Shown here: positions 45,900 to 55,448 of the stretch, one piece after another
How positions within the stretch are numbered: position 1 is the stretch's first letter
How the letters are laid out: the number at the start of each line of letters is the position of its first letter
Made by a program: the position numbers and the translations under genes
Assembly (NCBI RefSeq): GCF_011065935.2
Contig: NZ_JAAMNH020000001.1
Location: 4,981,001-5,045,000, forward strand
DNA from: Clostridium estertheticum
GTDB lineage: Bacteria; Bacillota; Clostridia; Clostridiales; Clostridiaceae
DNA: 64,000 nucleotides
Direction of reading: 5' to 3'
The notes under the pieces: generated by a model
The model's database searches: none
Told to the model about the DNA's origin: nothing
Seen by the model: the letters and a program-made list of their open reading frames with translations, nothing else

Positions 45900-46013
45900 T
45901 TATGAAAGTATAGCTTCTTCAATAATCTTCTTAACCTCTCGAAATCCTGTAAACTGATGAACCTTATAAATACTTATTCCAATTGCCTTCTCATTAATTT
46001 CTTCGATAGCCAT
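45900..46013 (-). CDS. Small ORF next to repeat element B
   Basis: 37 codons, MAIEEINEKAIGISIYKVHQ and then a FREVKKIIEEA helix, ending in TAA. GGAAAAGG lies 8 nt upstream of the ATG. The sequence looks coding but may be a 3' remnant of a gene cut by insertion of the adjacent element. The rest of 45700-46063 shows only AT-rich sequence with an inverted TTACGGTTAC-like patch. Confidence 0.3.
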   Translation of the reverse strand: MAIEEINEKAIGISIYKVHQFTGFREVKKIIEEAILS

Positions 46014-46610
46014 TTTATTTTCCTTTTCCCGTAACCCTTTAACAAATTATAAAATTTGATCTCTACTTTGTACACAAATATTAAAGTCTGTCTTTTTTCT
46101 TGCATTTTATCAAGCTATCCCTCATATTTTCAATCTCTCTGTTTAAGTTCAAAGAGCTTATTCCTTCCTTAAATCTATCCCTGTGACACACTCCAACTCT
46201 ATCACCCTTAGTGTAAACAAACATTAAAGTCTGTCCCAACTCCACCACCACTCCAACACCCCCTCAGCCCTTCACCCATCTACCATCCTACCCATTCCAA
46301 CACCCAACGCAATTTTTACCACAAATATTAAAGTCTGTCCCAAAATCACTCCTTTCCCCCTCTTCATTCTCCTAAAATACTCCTAAATCATACTCAAAAA
46401 AGAATATTAGAGTCTGTCTTTTTTCTTGCATTTTTTCTACCCATCCTTCATATTTTCATCCCAATAATTAAATAAGGACTCCACTTTTCCATCCTTAAAT
46501 CTATTATTCTATCCCTCATTAGCTCCCTCAAAAGGTCTAACGACCATTTCATCAATCCCTCTCATATCAGGCTTGTCATCGGTTTTATCCTATTTAAAAT
46601 CATTATTTTA

Positions 46611-46654
46611 TCAATCCTTATTCAATCCTTATTCAATCCTTATTCAATCTTTTC
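46611..46654 (+). repeat. Tandem 11-bp repeat inside element B
   Basis: TCAATCCTTAT is repeated three times head to tail, with a fourth partial copy, within a long pyrimidine-rich stretch. Too short and unspaced for a CRISPR array. Confidence 0.8.
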
Positions 46655-47040
46655 CGTCAATCCTTCAATCCTCTGGTCAATCTTTTTTCTCAATTTAGAG
46701 GCTTAGGCAAAGAAGGAACGATGATAAGAGAAGGGGCGGTAAACCGCCCCAATACCTTATGTTATGGGATATGGAGAGATTTAGGCCTGGACAAATTAAA
46801 AGAAAAATTGTCCACAGTAGCACTCAACTTTATGAGTCTGATGTGGACAATTCTGTTGATAATTCTATTTGTAATTTCAAGGTTTTAATATAAATATACC
46901 TCACACTTTAATCTATCAATCCATCCAAGGCGTAGCCTTCGGCTCATTCTCTCATGCTTTTTTCTTAAATTTATTCGGATAAATCATCGGGAGGGTTGGT
47001 AGTGCAGGAATCTGCGATTAGGGGGCGGGGGGAATAAAAA

Positions 47041-47081
47041 AATGAAGGAAGGCAGGTTGGTGTTCCTGCGTTTCCTTCATT
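47041..47081. repeat. Hairpin shared by elements A and B
   Basis: ATGAAGGAAGGCAGG / CCTGCGTTTCCTTCAT with an 8-nt loop. Element A has the counterpart at 33665-33702. In both, the 20-bp-spaced site array begins 7-13 bp after it. Confidence 0.75.
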
Positions 47082-47413
47082 TTTTGAGACAGACTGTATT
47101 GTTTGTGGACAGACTTTAATATTCGGGGACAATGTTTGATGTTTGTGTACAAAGTAGGATGAAGGGTTTAAGTATCTAATTTTCATGTATTATAGTTTTG
47201 CCCATTTTTTAGAAAGGCATTTCTTGCATAATAATATTAGATTTATTCCTTATATAAAGTTCCTATAATCTTTTATCTAAGTATTGCACATGATTACATT
47301 TATAAATTGTATTCTGTTCCTAATACTTAATCCTATCTAAAATTTAAACAACTAAAGCTGTGTTTATATCATTATTATCATATATACATTAATTTATCCG
47401 ATTACACTCATGT

Positions 47414-48799
47414 TTACATATTGACCACATTAAAATATTTGTAGTGGCAATCTTTCTTAACTTTATTACTTATAAATCTATAAGAAGAATAAAAATATAA
47501 AAATATGAATATATCAAAAGGAAGAACCTTACTATAAATATCAAAATGTATGATTATATTTCCTATGTTATATAAAAATAAAACAATAACAAAAATAACC
47601 TTTAAATTTCTAAACTTATGTGGTCTTGATACCAATATTATATATCCAAAAATCGCCAACCAAATTAGTAGTGTTCCCCACGCAATTAAAATATTAGAAT
47701 CAATAGGATTTCCTGTTTTATATAATAAATATATTCCTCTCTGGTTAAACAAGACACCAATTAACAAATATGTACTTCTAAATACTCTTGCGTAACGCAC
47801 ATTCCAATTGAGCGTTATATTATACATTCTGAATAATGGATTTGATATAAATTCATTATTTACCATCATTTCTGTGCTATCAGGTTCTTTTCTTTTATAC
47901 AATTTATTTGATAATCTGGTCCAATCTAAATTAATATCAAAATTGTTAAAATTGTTAATCACATTATATCTTGTATACTTTGGAACGGGAAAAAAAGTAC
48001 CTCCTATTCCTTCTTTAAGTATTTGCTTTACCTCACCTCTAACATGCTTATACCGATACAAGGTTGACCCAATAGTTATTTCTCTCCAATTTTTTATTTT
48101 TGTTGTTTTTAAAAGTGTAAGTATTAGTATTATAATATTTCCTACTAAATTCAATGTAGTAAAAATGAAAATGCTTACTTTAGTAATTGTAAATTTAAAA
48201 TATATATATTCATATAGTGAAAGATTTAAAAACAATGTAATTAGTATGCAAGTCTGTATCAACACACACACTAAAACACAAGTAACAGAAATCCAGAAAG
48301 TCTTTTTTGAAAGTCCATTATACGAATTATATGAGATTGATATACTTGTAAGAAATTTAAATCCTATATAATTAATTACTGGTATTATAAATAACACCTT
48401 AGTATCTAATGGTTTAAATGCCATTGTTAGGATAGTTAGTATAGTAGGAAGCATTAAATAACATAATATTAATTTCACTATGTTAATCATCAACTGATAA
48501 GATTTAGCATATTTTGAAGAATCCAGTACAGTTATAAATTTATTTTTTAATCCAAATATTAATACATATGAAATGCAAACCCAAACAATTGGTGAGTCAA
48601 CTCTCTTAACAATAACAAATCCAGCAACGCCTATTATAAACATTAGAATTAACATGATTACAGGAAACCATGCTACTAATATTCCGTACTTATCATATAT
48701 TTTAGTTAAATATTGAATCACGTTCCTTATACTTCCATTAGTTGTTTGTACTACATTATGTTTAACTTTTCTTTTTCGTTTTTTCTTCTTTTTATTCAT
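47414..48799 (-). CDS. Polytopic membrane protein of unknown function (third gene of the tnsD-distal module)
   Basis: 461 aa. A very basic cytoplasmic N-terminus (KKKKKRKRKVK) is followed by six or more hydrophobic helices (about 37-62, 67-90, 105-128, 133-155, 165-195, 205-232), a soluble segment of ~90 residues (about 235-330), and three to four C-terminal helices. No recognisable catalytic motif. It lies 18 bp downstream of the AAA+ gene, in the same operon, SD GGGAGTG. Probably a membrane partner of the ATPase and the 437 aa protein; a membrane effector of a defence-type cargo is one possibility (inference). Family not recognised. Confidence 0.6.
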   Translation of the reverse strand: MNKKKKKRKRKVKHNVVQTTNGSIRNVIQYLTKIYDKYGILVAWFPVIMLILMFIIGVAGFVIVKRVDSPIVWVCISYVLIFGLKNKFITVLDSSKYAKSYQLMINIVKLILCYLMLPTILTILTMAFKPLDTKVLFIIPVINYIGFKFLTSISISYNSYNGLSKKTFWISVTCVLVCVLIQTCILITLFLNLSLYEYIYFKFTITKVSIFIFTTLNLVGNIIILILTLLKTTKIKNWREITIGSTLYRYKHVRGEVKQILKEGIGGTFFPVPKYTRYNVINNFNNFDINLDWTRLSNKLYKRKEPDSTEMMVNNEFISNPLFRMYNITLNWNVRYARVFRSTYLLIGVLFNQRGIYLLYKTGNPIDSNILIAWGTLLIWLAIFGYIILVSRPHKFRNLKVIFVIVLFLYNIGNIIIHFDIYSKVLPFDIFIFLYFYSSYRFISNKVKKDCHYKYFNVVNM

Positions 48800-48817
48800 A
48801 ACACTCCCACCATAAAA

Positions 48818-50377
48818 TCAAACCTCAACTAATTCAATAAATTTATTTGTTAATCTTATATCTATATCTCTCAAATTATTTAAATCCGAAATATTGATAT
48901 TTAATAGCATATTTTTTACTGTATTATCAAATTCATTATTAAATTCTTCATTATACTCATTAATCAAATGCTCGGTTCTATATATAACAAAGTTCTGTTT
49001 ATCTTCGCAATTTAAAGGAATGAATTCATACCTCATACTTAATCTTGAAAACAACGGTTCGGGGATTACATTTTTATAATTACTTGCATTTAAGTTTGAT
49101 GTAAATATTATAATATATCCATTTAAATCAATTTCATTTTCATCAAGGTCAGTAAACTTTCCATCTTCTAAAAGTTCATAGAAAAAGCTAAAGATGGACT
49201 TATCTGCTCTATCAAATTCATCAATTAATATTATTTTAGAATTACTATTACGAATCTTATTAGTAAGTTCCCCGCCCTTTTCACTACCAAGGTATCCTTT
49301 GGGTGAACCTATTAAACTCCATAAAGAACCCCTTTCAGAATAGTTTCCGAAGTTAATCTTAATCTCTTTACTATTAGGATAGAGATTTCTATGTAAAATT
49401 CTTGCAACTTCGGTTTTCCCTATTCCTGAATCACCACATAAAAATACGGAAAAAATTTTAATTTCTTTCATTTTATTAAGAATTATATATTTTTTTATTT
49501 GTTTCTTAAAATCCTCTTTAAAATCACTATGACCAAATAGTTCTTCATCAAATTTGTCAAGAAATTTATCAATTTCTCCTTTGCTCATATCAACTACTTT
49601 AATTTCTTTAGTTTCCATATTATTATCTCCTACAGAGGGTAACTTAATATATTCATGGAAACTGTATTTGAACAACTGCTTACAGTTCTCTTTATCATCC
49701 ATATCAACAATAAAGTCTACATTTGCTAATTTTGATAACTCACTTAAAATTATTTCAAATGACAATAATAAGTCACTCCTCATATTAACCATCTTCACCA
49801 TAGCTGTTATATCAAAAATGTATTTTTCATTATCATCTAATTTACTTTTATCTACAGTATAATCTATGTAATTGGTTTTTTTTATAACTTTTATTATTGA
49901 TAATACTTGTACATCATCTATCTTTTTTCTATTTAAAAATTCATCAAAGTTATTTTTGTTATACACCGTTATATTTTTTATAGAAGTTGTTTTCTCGTTA
50001 AGAATATTTTCCTCATTCCCATCATTATCATTACTTTCTCGCTCTGTTAAATACTCCTTTCCAGAAAAGTATTGTGGAAATATTTCAAAAGCTCTATCAG
50101 CATAACTGTGTTCAACCACTATGTCAACATTTCCCAGTCTATACAAATGGCTAATTATCACTTCATAAAACATTGTTATATCTTCTCTTGCCACCACTAA
50201 TTTTAGCATTGTAGTTATATCTACTAATAGTTCTTCATCGTTCAAATAATCTTCTTCAAATTGCGAAGATATATTTAAAAGTGATGATATTGATATAATA
50301 TTATACTTCTCGGATAATTCTTCATAGAAATCATCAAATTTTTCTTTATGATATACAAATATTTTCTTCCTATCCAT
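48818..50377 (-). CDS. Clp/HSP100-like AAA+ ATPase with duplicated N-terminal domain
   Basis: 519 aa. The C-terminal half (about 280-519) is an AAA+ module of the ClpA/B D2 type: Walker A CGDSGIGKTEVAR, a pore-loop-like SPKGYLGSEKGGELT, Walker B IILIDEFDRAD, sensor 1 IIFTSN and an Arg-finger region PLFSRLSMRYEF. The N-terminal 250 residues are two tandem copies of an unrecognised domain of ~110 residues, one at about 5-110 (IFVYHKEKFDDFYEE..., LGNVDIVVEH) and one at about 135-245 (ITVYNKNNFDEFL..., LANVDFIVDM). Both contain a FDITxMxK(L/M)V-type helix. Cytoplasmic; flanked by two membrane protein genes. It may remodel or gate its membrane partners. No protease-docking motif seen. Confidence 0.75.
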   Translation of the reverse strand: MDRKKIFVYHKEKFDDFYEELSEKYNIISISSLLNISSQFEEDYLNDEELLVDITTMLKLVVAREDITMFYEVIISHLYRLGNVDIVVEHSYADRAFEIFPQYFSGKEYLTERESNDNDGNEENILNEKTTSIKNITVYNKNNFDEFLNRKKIDDVQVLSIIKVIKKTNYIDYTVDKSKLDDNEKYIFDITAMVKMVNMRSDLLLSFEIILSELSKLANVDFIVDMDDKENCKQLFKYSFHEYIKLPSVGDNNMETKEIKVVDMSKGEIDKFLDKFDEELFGHSDFKEDFKKQIKKYIILNKMKEIKIFSVFLCGDSGIGKTEVARILHRNLYPNSKEIKINFGNYSERGSLWSLIGSPKGYLGSEKGGELTNKIRNSNSKIILIDEFDRADKSIFSFFYELLEDGKFTDLDENEIDLNGYIIIFTSNLNASNYKNVIPEPLFSRLSMRYEFIPLNCEDKQNFVIYRTEHLINEYNEEFNNEFDNTVKNMLLNINISDLNNLRDIDIRLTNKFIELVEV

Positions 50378-50396
50378 TTTATCACCACATTTCTTT

Positions 50397-51710
50397 TTAC
50401 TTTATATTTAATTCTTTTATAATAGCTATTATATCTACGTAATCACTATTTTGATTATTTATAACACCTACCGCTACTTCTTGATTTATAGACTCTGATT
50501 CAGGTGTTGCAGACCTTGTTAGTCCTGAATACAGTGGCGTGGTACTTGTATTTTGAGTGTCTGTAAAAAATTGAAAGGCATTTTTGTATTTCTGTTTTGA
50601 ATCCTTGCCTCTGTATATACCCACCAATGTCATTTTACCTATAAGAATATCGTAAATATTATAATCACTTTCAAAATCATTTTCAAATGACATGGGTATT
50701 TTAATATAAAAAACAAAATCATCTACTGAACATTTCAATTCATAGCTACAATCCTTTAGCATAGAATTCATTAATGATGACATATTCAAATCCATTTTCA
50801 TATCATCTGATGTACTACTGACATTAGAACCATTAAATGCTCCATTTAACAACATTTTTGTTGTTTGCATAGCCTGTTCTTCATTGATAAGTTCAATTTC
50901 AACCTCATTAAATAAAAACAAATCACCTGGACTTATCTCACAATCCTTATTATATTCTTTAGATTTTTTTATAATAGTATCTAATAAATTTGATTTTGTA
51001 GTTTTTACTTCAAAATTCTCCAACACTTTGTTTTTGGAACTATTTGATTTAGCATATTCCTCTTGAAAAGAAATTCCACTTTTAATAAAATTTAAATAAT
51101 CTATATTTATATTTGTGCTTAAATTTTCATTAAAGCTTTCACTATTTTCGATTGTTTTTTCATTTTCGACACTAATTACAACTTTATTATTAATTAACAT
51201 CGCAATTTCAAACACTTTTGATATATTGATATAATAATTATTAAAAAGTCTACTTTCATTTATATTTTCAACATCTAAACTTAAATTAGGTCTGGAATGT
51301 GGTCTTTCTTTTAAAAATACAAGTGATAAATATATTACTCCAAAGCAAATTAGAAGTATAATTATTTTATCAGTTTTACTGTTTATATTGAATTTCATTA
51401 GAATAGCAATCATATATAGGAATACTGTTACAACGAATGAATTCTTAAAACATACCAATTTCTTTTGATAATCATGTGCTTGTATTTTGAAAATGCTTTT
51501 ACTACTTGTCCACCAAATAACTAATGCAAATAATATAGGAACTGCCACTATGTACAAATCAATATTTTTAAAATAGGATTCAAGATAATTGTTTATTGAA
51601 ATAAATATCAGTGTCTCGACTATTGATAATGCTATAATTAGTAATGTTGGCCATATTATATATATCCTTTTACCTATAGCTTTACTTTTTTCTTTTATAA
51701 AATTAACCAT
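50397..51710 (-). CDS. Membrane protein of unknown function (first gene of the tnsD-distal module)
   Basis: 437 aa. Four hydrophobic helices in the first 130 residues (about 17-38, 49-67, 89-108, 113-132), then a mainly soluble C-terminal region of ~300 residues with beta-rich patches and a central M-rich stretch (DDMKMDLNMSSLMNSM). No family recognised. It begins the three-gene unit with a good SD (GGAGGAG) about 180 bp downstream of tnsD, so it may have its own promoter. It lies between transposition genes and repeat element B, a typical cargo position. Confidence 0.6.
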   Translation of the reverse strand: MVNFIKEKSKAIGKRIYIIWPTLLIIALSIVETLIFISINNYLESYFKNIDLYIVAVPILFALVIWWTSSKSIFKIQAHDYQKKLVCFKNSFVVTVFLYMIAILMKFNINSKTDKIIILLICFGVIYLSLVFLKERPHSRPNLSLDVENINESRLFNNYYINISKVFEIAMLINNKVVISVENEKTIENSESFNENLSTNINIDYLNFIKSGISFQEEYAKSNSSKNKVLENFEVKTTKSNLLDTIIKKSKEYNKDCEISPGDLFLFNEVEIELINEEQAMQTTKMLLNGAFNGSNVSSTSDDMKMDLNMSSLMNSMLKDCSYELKCSVDDFVFYIKIPMSFENDFESDYNIYDILIGKMTLVGIYRGKDSKQKYKNAFQFFTDTQNTSTTPLYSGLTRSATPESESINQEVAVGVINNQNSDYVDIIAIIKELNIK

Positions 51711-51890
51711 ATATAACTCCTCCCCTCCTAACTCATAATATTCCCCATTAATTTTAAATATTATGAAGATACTTCTTATATAAACAACGATGTCACATAC
51801 TAATATTATATCATTATCTTACATTAACTAAACATTATATTTGTCCAATTATTGTTCATTTACAAAAATAACCATGATTTTGCACTTACA

Positions 51891-53774
51891 TTAAATGTTT
51901 TTGTCATATAAAATACTATTCACTAATAATTCAACCCCATTATCTGTCCTTAATCCTGCTTTTTTAACTACTTTCCAAACCTTAACATCTTCCCCTTCTC
52001 TATTCAGGATATTTATTGCCCAGCTAATCCTTCTATTTCTAAATTCATCGTTACTCTCAATGTTTGCATTAATGCAATCCTTTGTTAACCATAATTTATC
52101 AAGATGTTTTTCTATTAAATCTAACTTATCTATCTTTTTTCCAATGCTACTAATTGTAATTCTTTCTGGCTTTCCTTGTGAATTTGACATAATTTCTATA
52201 GCATTTTTAACTTCAATTAATATCTCTTCATCTCTCTTAGCCCAATCCACTCTGTTGTTTACTACAAATTTTTTAATTACTTTAGGAGAACTTTCATTTA
52301 ACCATTTTCTATCATTTCTATAAAGCCATATATATACTCCCTTATTCATATTTCTCAATTCTGTTTTTGACTTTTTAGGAAACTTCCCAATTAACGTTCT
52401 CCACTCATTACGATAATGTTGCTTATCCTTTTTGTTATCATTAAAGATTTCTATTGCTAAGTCTGCCACTTTTTCAACTGTTTCAGTTCTCCAATATAGC
52501 TCTAACCCTAATATATCAGCATATTTTTCTACAGTTTTTGCGTCAACTCTTAATTCTCTGGCAATAGCTCGTAACCTTAACCTTTTATCAAACAGTTCTT
52601 TAAGTCTTTCTTCCCACACTGAACCAAAATTTTTAATTCTACCTATTTTATATCTATCAAGTTTGTCCACATCGGGACCGCCCCTACTATAAATAAATCC
52701 ACAGGAGCATATAAATGTTCCAATTACTTTCTTGCCCTTGCAGTCATAAGTTATTTCTAATTTTTCAACTATAGGCTTTAAATAATGCTCTGCTCCCCCA
52801 TTAAGGCATGGCCATGGTCCATCTCCAAATGGCTTATATTCTTGCTTAATCTTAAATAACTCTTTCAAATCCAATCCTAAATACTGCATTAAAAGCAAAT
52901 GCCTTATAGTATGAAAAGTTTTTCTATGTTTCCTCACAATCATACTTATCCAGTTGCTTTCATCTTCCACAGAAACAGTAGATTGTACCGCAGTCAAAAA
53001 CTCTTCTCCATAATAATCTATGAAGCTCTTCACTAATTCATTTTGTTTAATTTGCCCATTAACATTGGCTATTCCTAAATGAATTAACTTTATAGTATAC
53101 TGCTCCTCAAACCACGCCATAGGCATGTTAGAAAACTTAGCATTGAATAGTTTTTCAATATCTTTAGCTAATATAGAAACTCTATCTAATGTTTCATTAG
53201 GATAAAAAACTGTATTATACATACAACAATTTTCTTCTGTAGCACATATAAATTCATGTTTATTCTGAGAGTGAATTAAAACCTTGCTATTTAATAACAA
53301 GGTTTCATGTTTGAGACATATTGTTATACTCGGTATCTGGTGAATTCTGTTCCAAAAGAATTCACCCCACCGCAGTTTATTTTCTTTATTGCATTGGGGG
53401 CAAAACTTGAAATAAGTATTTTCTTTAACTGAACTTGCCATAATTCCTGCACTATTATATATATCTCCACCATTATCTCCTTTCATAAGTTGATATATAT
53501 TCTCCGCTCTTTGTGGAGATAAAAATGCTGTGTAAAAAGGAAACAAAGTATGTTTATATATTATTTCCTCAGAGGTATATTTGCAGTTAATAGGCATATT
53601 TTTTATAAAATTATCAATATTAGAAGGCAATGCCATAACTGCGGATACCGTCCTTGAACCAACCACATCCTCTAAAGTTGCCTTTGGACTAATATTTCCG
53701 CTTCTAATGTTGTACCTGGCTATTGCACTATATAAAATTTCGCCTTCATATATCATCGGGAAAAAGCTTACCAT
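51891..53774 (-). CDS. tnsD: Tn7-like target selector TnsD (TniQ family)
   Basis: 627 aa, within the length range of TnsD. The N-terminal TniQ domain is clear: FFPMIYEGEILYSAIARYN and GNISP, and a zinc finger with FCPQCNKENKLRWGEFFWNR and SITICLKHETLLLNS (Cys-Cys-Cys-His pattern). The long C-terminal part holds a second Cys-containing motif (CLNGGAEHYLKPI, GTFICSCGFIYSRGG) and an HTH-like LRAIARELRVDAKTVEKYADIL, expected for recognition of a specific chromosomal site. It is the fourth gene of the Tns operon, 6 bp after tnsC. Target site unknown. Confidence 0.92.
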   Translation of the reverse strand: MVSFFPMIYEGEILYSAIARYNIRSGNISPKATLEDVVGSRTVSAVMALPSNIDNFIKNMPINCKYTSEEIIYKHTLFPFYTAFLSPQRAENIYQLMKGDNGGDIYNSAGIMASSVKENTYFKFCPQCNKENKLRWGEFFWNRIHQIPSITICLKHETLLLNSKVLIHSQNKHEFICATEENCCMYNTVFYPNETLDRVSILAKDIEKLFNAKFSNMPMAWFEEQYTIKLIHLGIANVNGQIKQNELVKSFIDYYGEEFLTAVQSTVSVEDESNWISMIVRKHRKTFHTIRHLLLMQYLGLDLKELFKIKQEYKPFGDGPWPCLNGGAEHYLKPIVEKLEITYDCKGKKVIGTFICSCGFIYSRGGPDVDKLDRYKIGRIKNFGSVWEERLKELFDKRLRLRAIARELRVDAKTVEKYADILGLELYWRTETVEKVADLAIEIFNDNKKDKQHYRNEWRTLIGKFPKKSKTELRNMNKGVYIWLYRNDRKWLNESSPKVIKKFVVNNRVDWAKRDEEILIEVKNAIEIMSNSQGKPERITISSIGKKIDKLDLIEKHLDKLWLTKDCINANIESNDEFRNRRISWAINILNREGEDVKVWKVVKKAGLRTDNGVELLVNSILYDKNI

Positions 53775-53780
53775 AATTCA

Positions 53781-55448
53781 TCACCCTACCTTAAAAGTTT
53801 CTTTATCAAAATGCTTTATATATCTATTTTCATTTAGTGCTTCATAGGCAGTTATTCCTTTTCTCTTCCCTTCCGCTACAATAAATCTTAAATCATTAAC
53901 ATTATCTATATCTTGTTTCCTTTTAGAAGTTCTTGTTTCTTTCTTAACTATATCCATCTCTAAGCTTAATTTATATGATTCCTTAACAAGCTCTTTAATT
54001 TCTATATTCCTCCCTTTGTTTAATATACTTTCCTCAACATACTTTTTTGCCTTAATAGACTCAACATCAAGGTCTATTAGCTTTAGGATAGCCTGTTCTT
54101 TAATATTGTCTTTATTTAAGTTCTCATTTAATTTCTTATTATTTTGCAGTTCCCTGATTTTATTATTTAAAGATATTTTTGAGCTTTCTTGACCTAAAAA
54201 ATTATCTATATTAACTGAATATAAATCCTCATATTGAGCAATTGCCTTTATAGACCCCGATTTAAGTGCCTCAATCATGGGTCTAACAAGTTGTAAATTC
54301 TCTTTAGCAACACTTCTTATAATGTTAGCAGTAATTTCTTCCTTCCCCGATGAAATAGCCCTTATTTGAGCCATAGCAAAAAGTTTAATTGCTATATCTG
54401 TGATTCCCTGACTAAATTCGTAGAGTGTATCCTTGATTTCTCTTGAAATAATAATGGGTTTTCTTGTCCATTGGTAATCAGCCATTCCTTCAATAATTAA
54501 ATCCCAGTTTTCATCGTTTTTAAGCCTGTCTACCAAAAAATCTCCCTGGCCGCTCCCTCTCCTTGCCTGACGAAATTGAGATTGTAAAATTGACATAGCT
54601 TTATTTGTGCCGATTAAAATAATTGGAATCCCTATATTTACCAAAGTCACGAAAAAATTCAACATCTTATCAGCCCCACCTGATTTTGCCAGTGATAGGT
54701 GTTGAATTTCATCAATCACCAATACTCCCAATCCTATGTTCTTTGCAATCTGACCCATTATTGGCATTAACACATTTACAGCCTGTCTCCCACTTCCATA
54801 TTTCTTATGATAATTGGTTCCAAGTAACCCGTCAATCTTCAAGAAAAAATCTATGCACAATCCCTTTATAGACCCCTCGTGTCCACAATCTAATTTTAGC
54901 CATGCAACTTGATACATGCTAAATTTAAACCCTTTATATTCATTATGGACAATGATTTGTGGATACATTGATAGAATTAATTTAATTGCTGTACTCTTTC
55001 CGATTCCCGAAATACCAATAATTGTAAATCCAGATGATGTTGTTCTGAATGACTTATTATTAGTCATTTCCATATTTGCATTTAAAATCATTTTGTGTCC
55101 TCTCCCAAAGCTTTCTGCATATTCTGCTATAAAAGGATTTCTTGCAATATATCCTTGTCTTATTACCCTTGAAACTCTACTCTCCAAGTCTAATTCCCAA
55201 TTTAAAGGCTGAAAATACTGAAACAGCCTTTGTATAAGATGATACCTAATATGTGATTCAAGGTTTCTCTCTTCCTCGCTAAAGTATGGATATACAGCAA
55301 GTTTATCAATTGCCTCTTCGCTTGAAATTATATTAGGAAGACACTCAATCAGCGGGTTATCATGGTACTCTTTAATAATTTGTTCCTTATAGTTTGCAAT
55401 TTCAGCTTCTCCTCCATTATTAATTAAAATCTTATTTACGTACTCCAT
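53781..55448 (-). CDS. tnsC: Tn7-like AAA+ regulator TnsC
   Basis: 555 aa AAA+ ATPase that links target selector and transposase. Walker A IGISGIGKSTAIKL, Walker B GVLVIDEIQHLSLAKSGG, sensor region PIILIGTNKAM and an Arg-rich stretch RQARRGSGQGD, all in TnsC order. The C-terminal ~180 residues are charged and helical and probably contact TnsA/TnsB. Its start overlaps the tnsB stop; SD AAGGAG. Confidence 0.95.
   Translation of the reverse strand: MEYVNKILINNGGEAEIANYKEQIIKEYHDNPLIECLPNIISSEEAIDKLAVYPYFSEEERNLESHIRYHLIQRLFQYFQPLNWELDLESRVSRVIRQGYIARNPFIAEYAESFGRGHKMILNANMEMTNNKSFRTTSSGFTIIGISGIGKSTAIKLILSMYPQIIVHNEYKGFKFSMYQVAWLKLDCGHEGSIKGLCIDFFLKIDGLLGTNYHKKYGSGRQAVNVLMPIMGQIAKNIGLGVLVIDEIQHLSLAKSGGADKMLNFFVTLVNIGIPIILIGTNKAMSILQSQFRQARRGSGQGDFLVDRLKNDENWDLIIEGMADYQWTRKPIIISREIKDTLYEFSQGITDIAIKLFAMAQIRAISSGKEEITANIIRSVAKENLQLVRPMIEALKSGSIKAIAQYEDLYSVNIDNFLGQESSKISLNNKIRELQNNKKLNENLNKDNIKEQAILKLIDLDVESIKAKKYVEESILNKGRNIEIKELVKESYKLSLEMDIVKKETRTSKRKQDIDNVNDLRFIVAEGKRKGITAYEALNENRYIKHFDKETFKVG

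Larger units (their letters stand above)
46069..47151. mobile_element. Gene-free element B with Tn7-family-like ends
   Basis: The element starts TGTACACAAATATTAAAG and ends TGTTTGTGTACA, so its termini are inverted (TGTACACAAA). On the left, the site ATTAAAGTCTGTC recurs four times in one orientation (46080, 46223, 46327, 46406), widely spaced. On the right, three sites in the opposite orientation (GACAGACTGTATT 47088, GACAGACTTTAAT 47108, GACAATGTTTGAT 47128) follow each other at exactly 20 bp. Dispersed left sites and packed right sites are the known architecture of Tn7 ends. No protein gene lies inside. The flanks TACTT and AAGTA form an inverted extension; I see no 5-bp direct target duplication. 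Confidence 0.6.

Noticed and set aside
46611..46654. Possible CRISPR array
   Set aside because: The 11-bp units are contiguous with no spacers, too short, and no cas genes are present.
46971..47186. 71-codon minus-strand frame within element B
   Set aside because: It lies over the site array and hairpin, has no SD and an unlikely composition.
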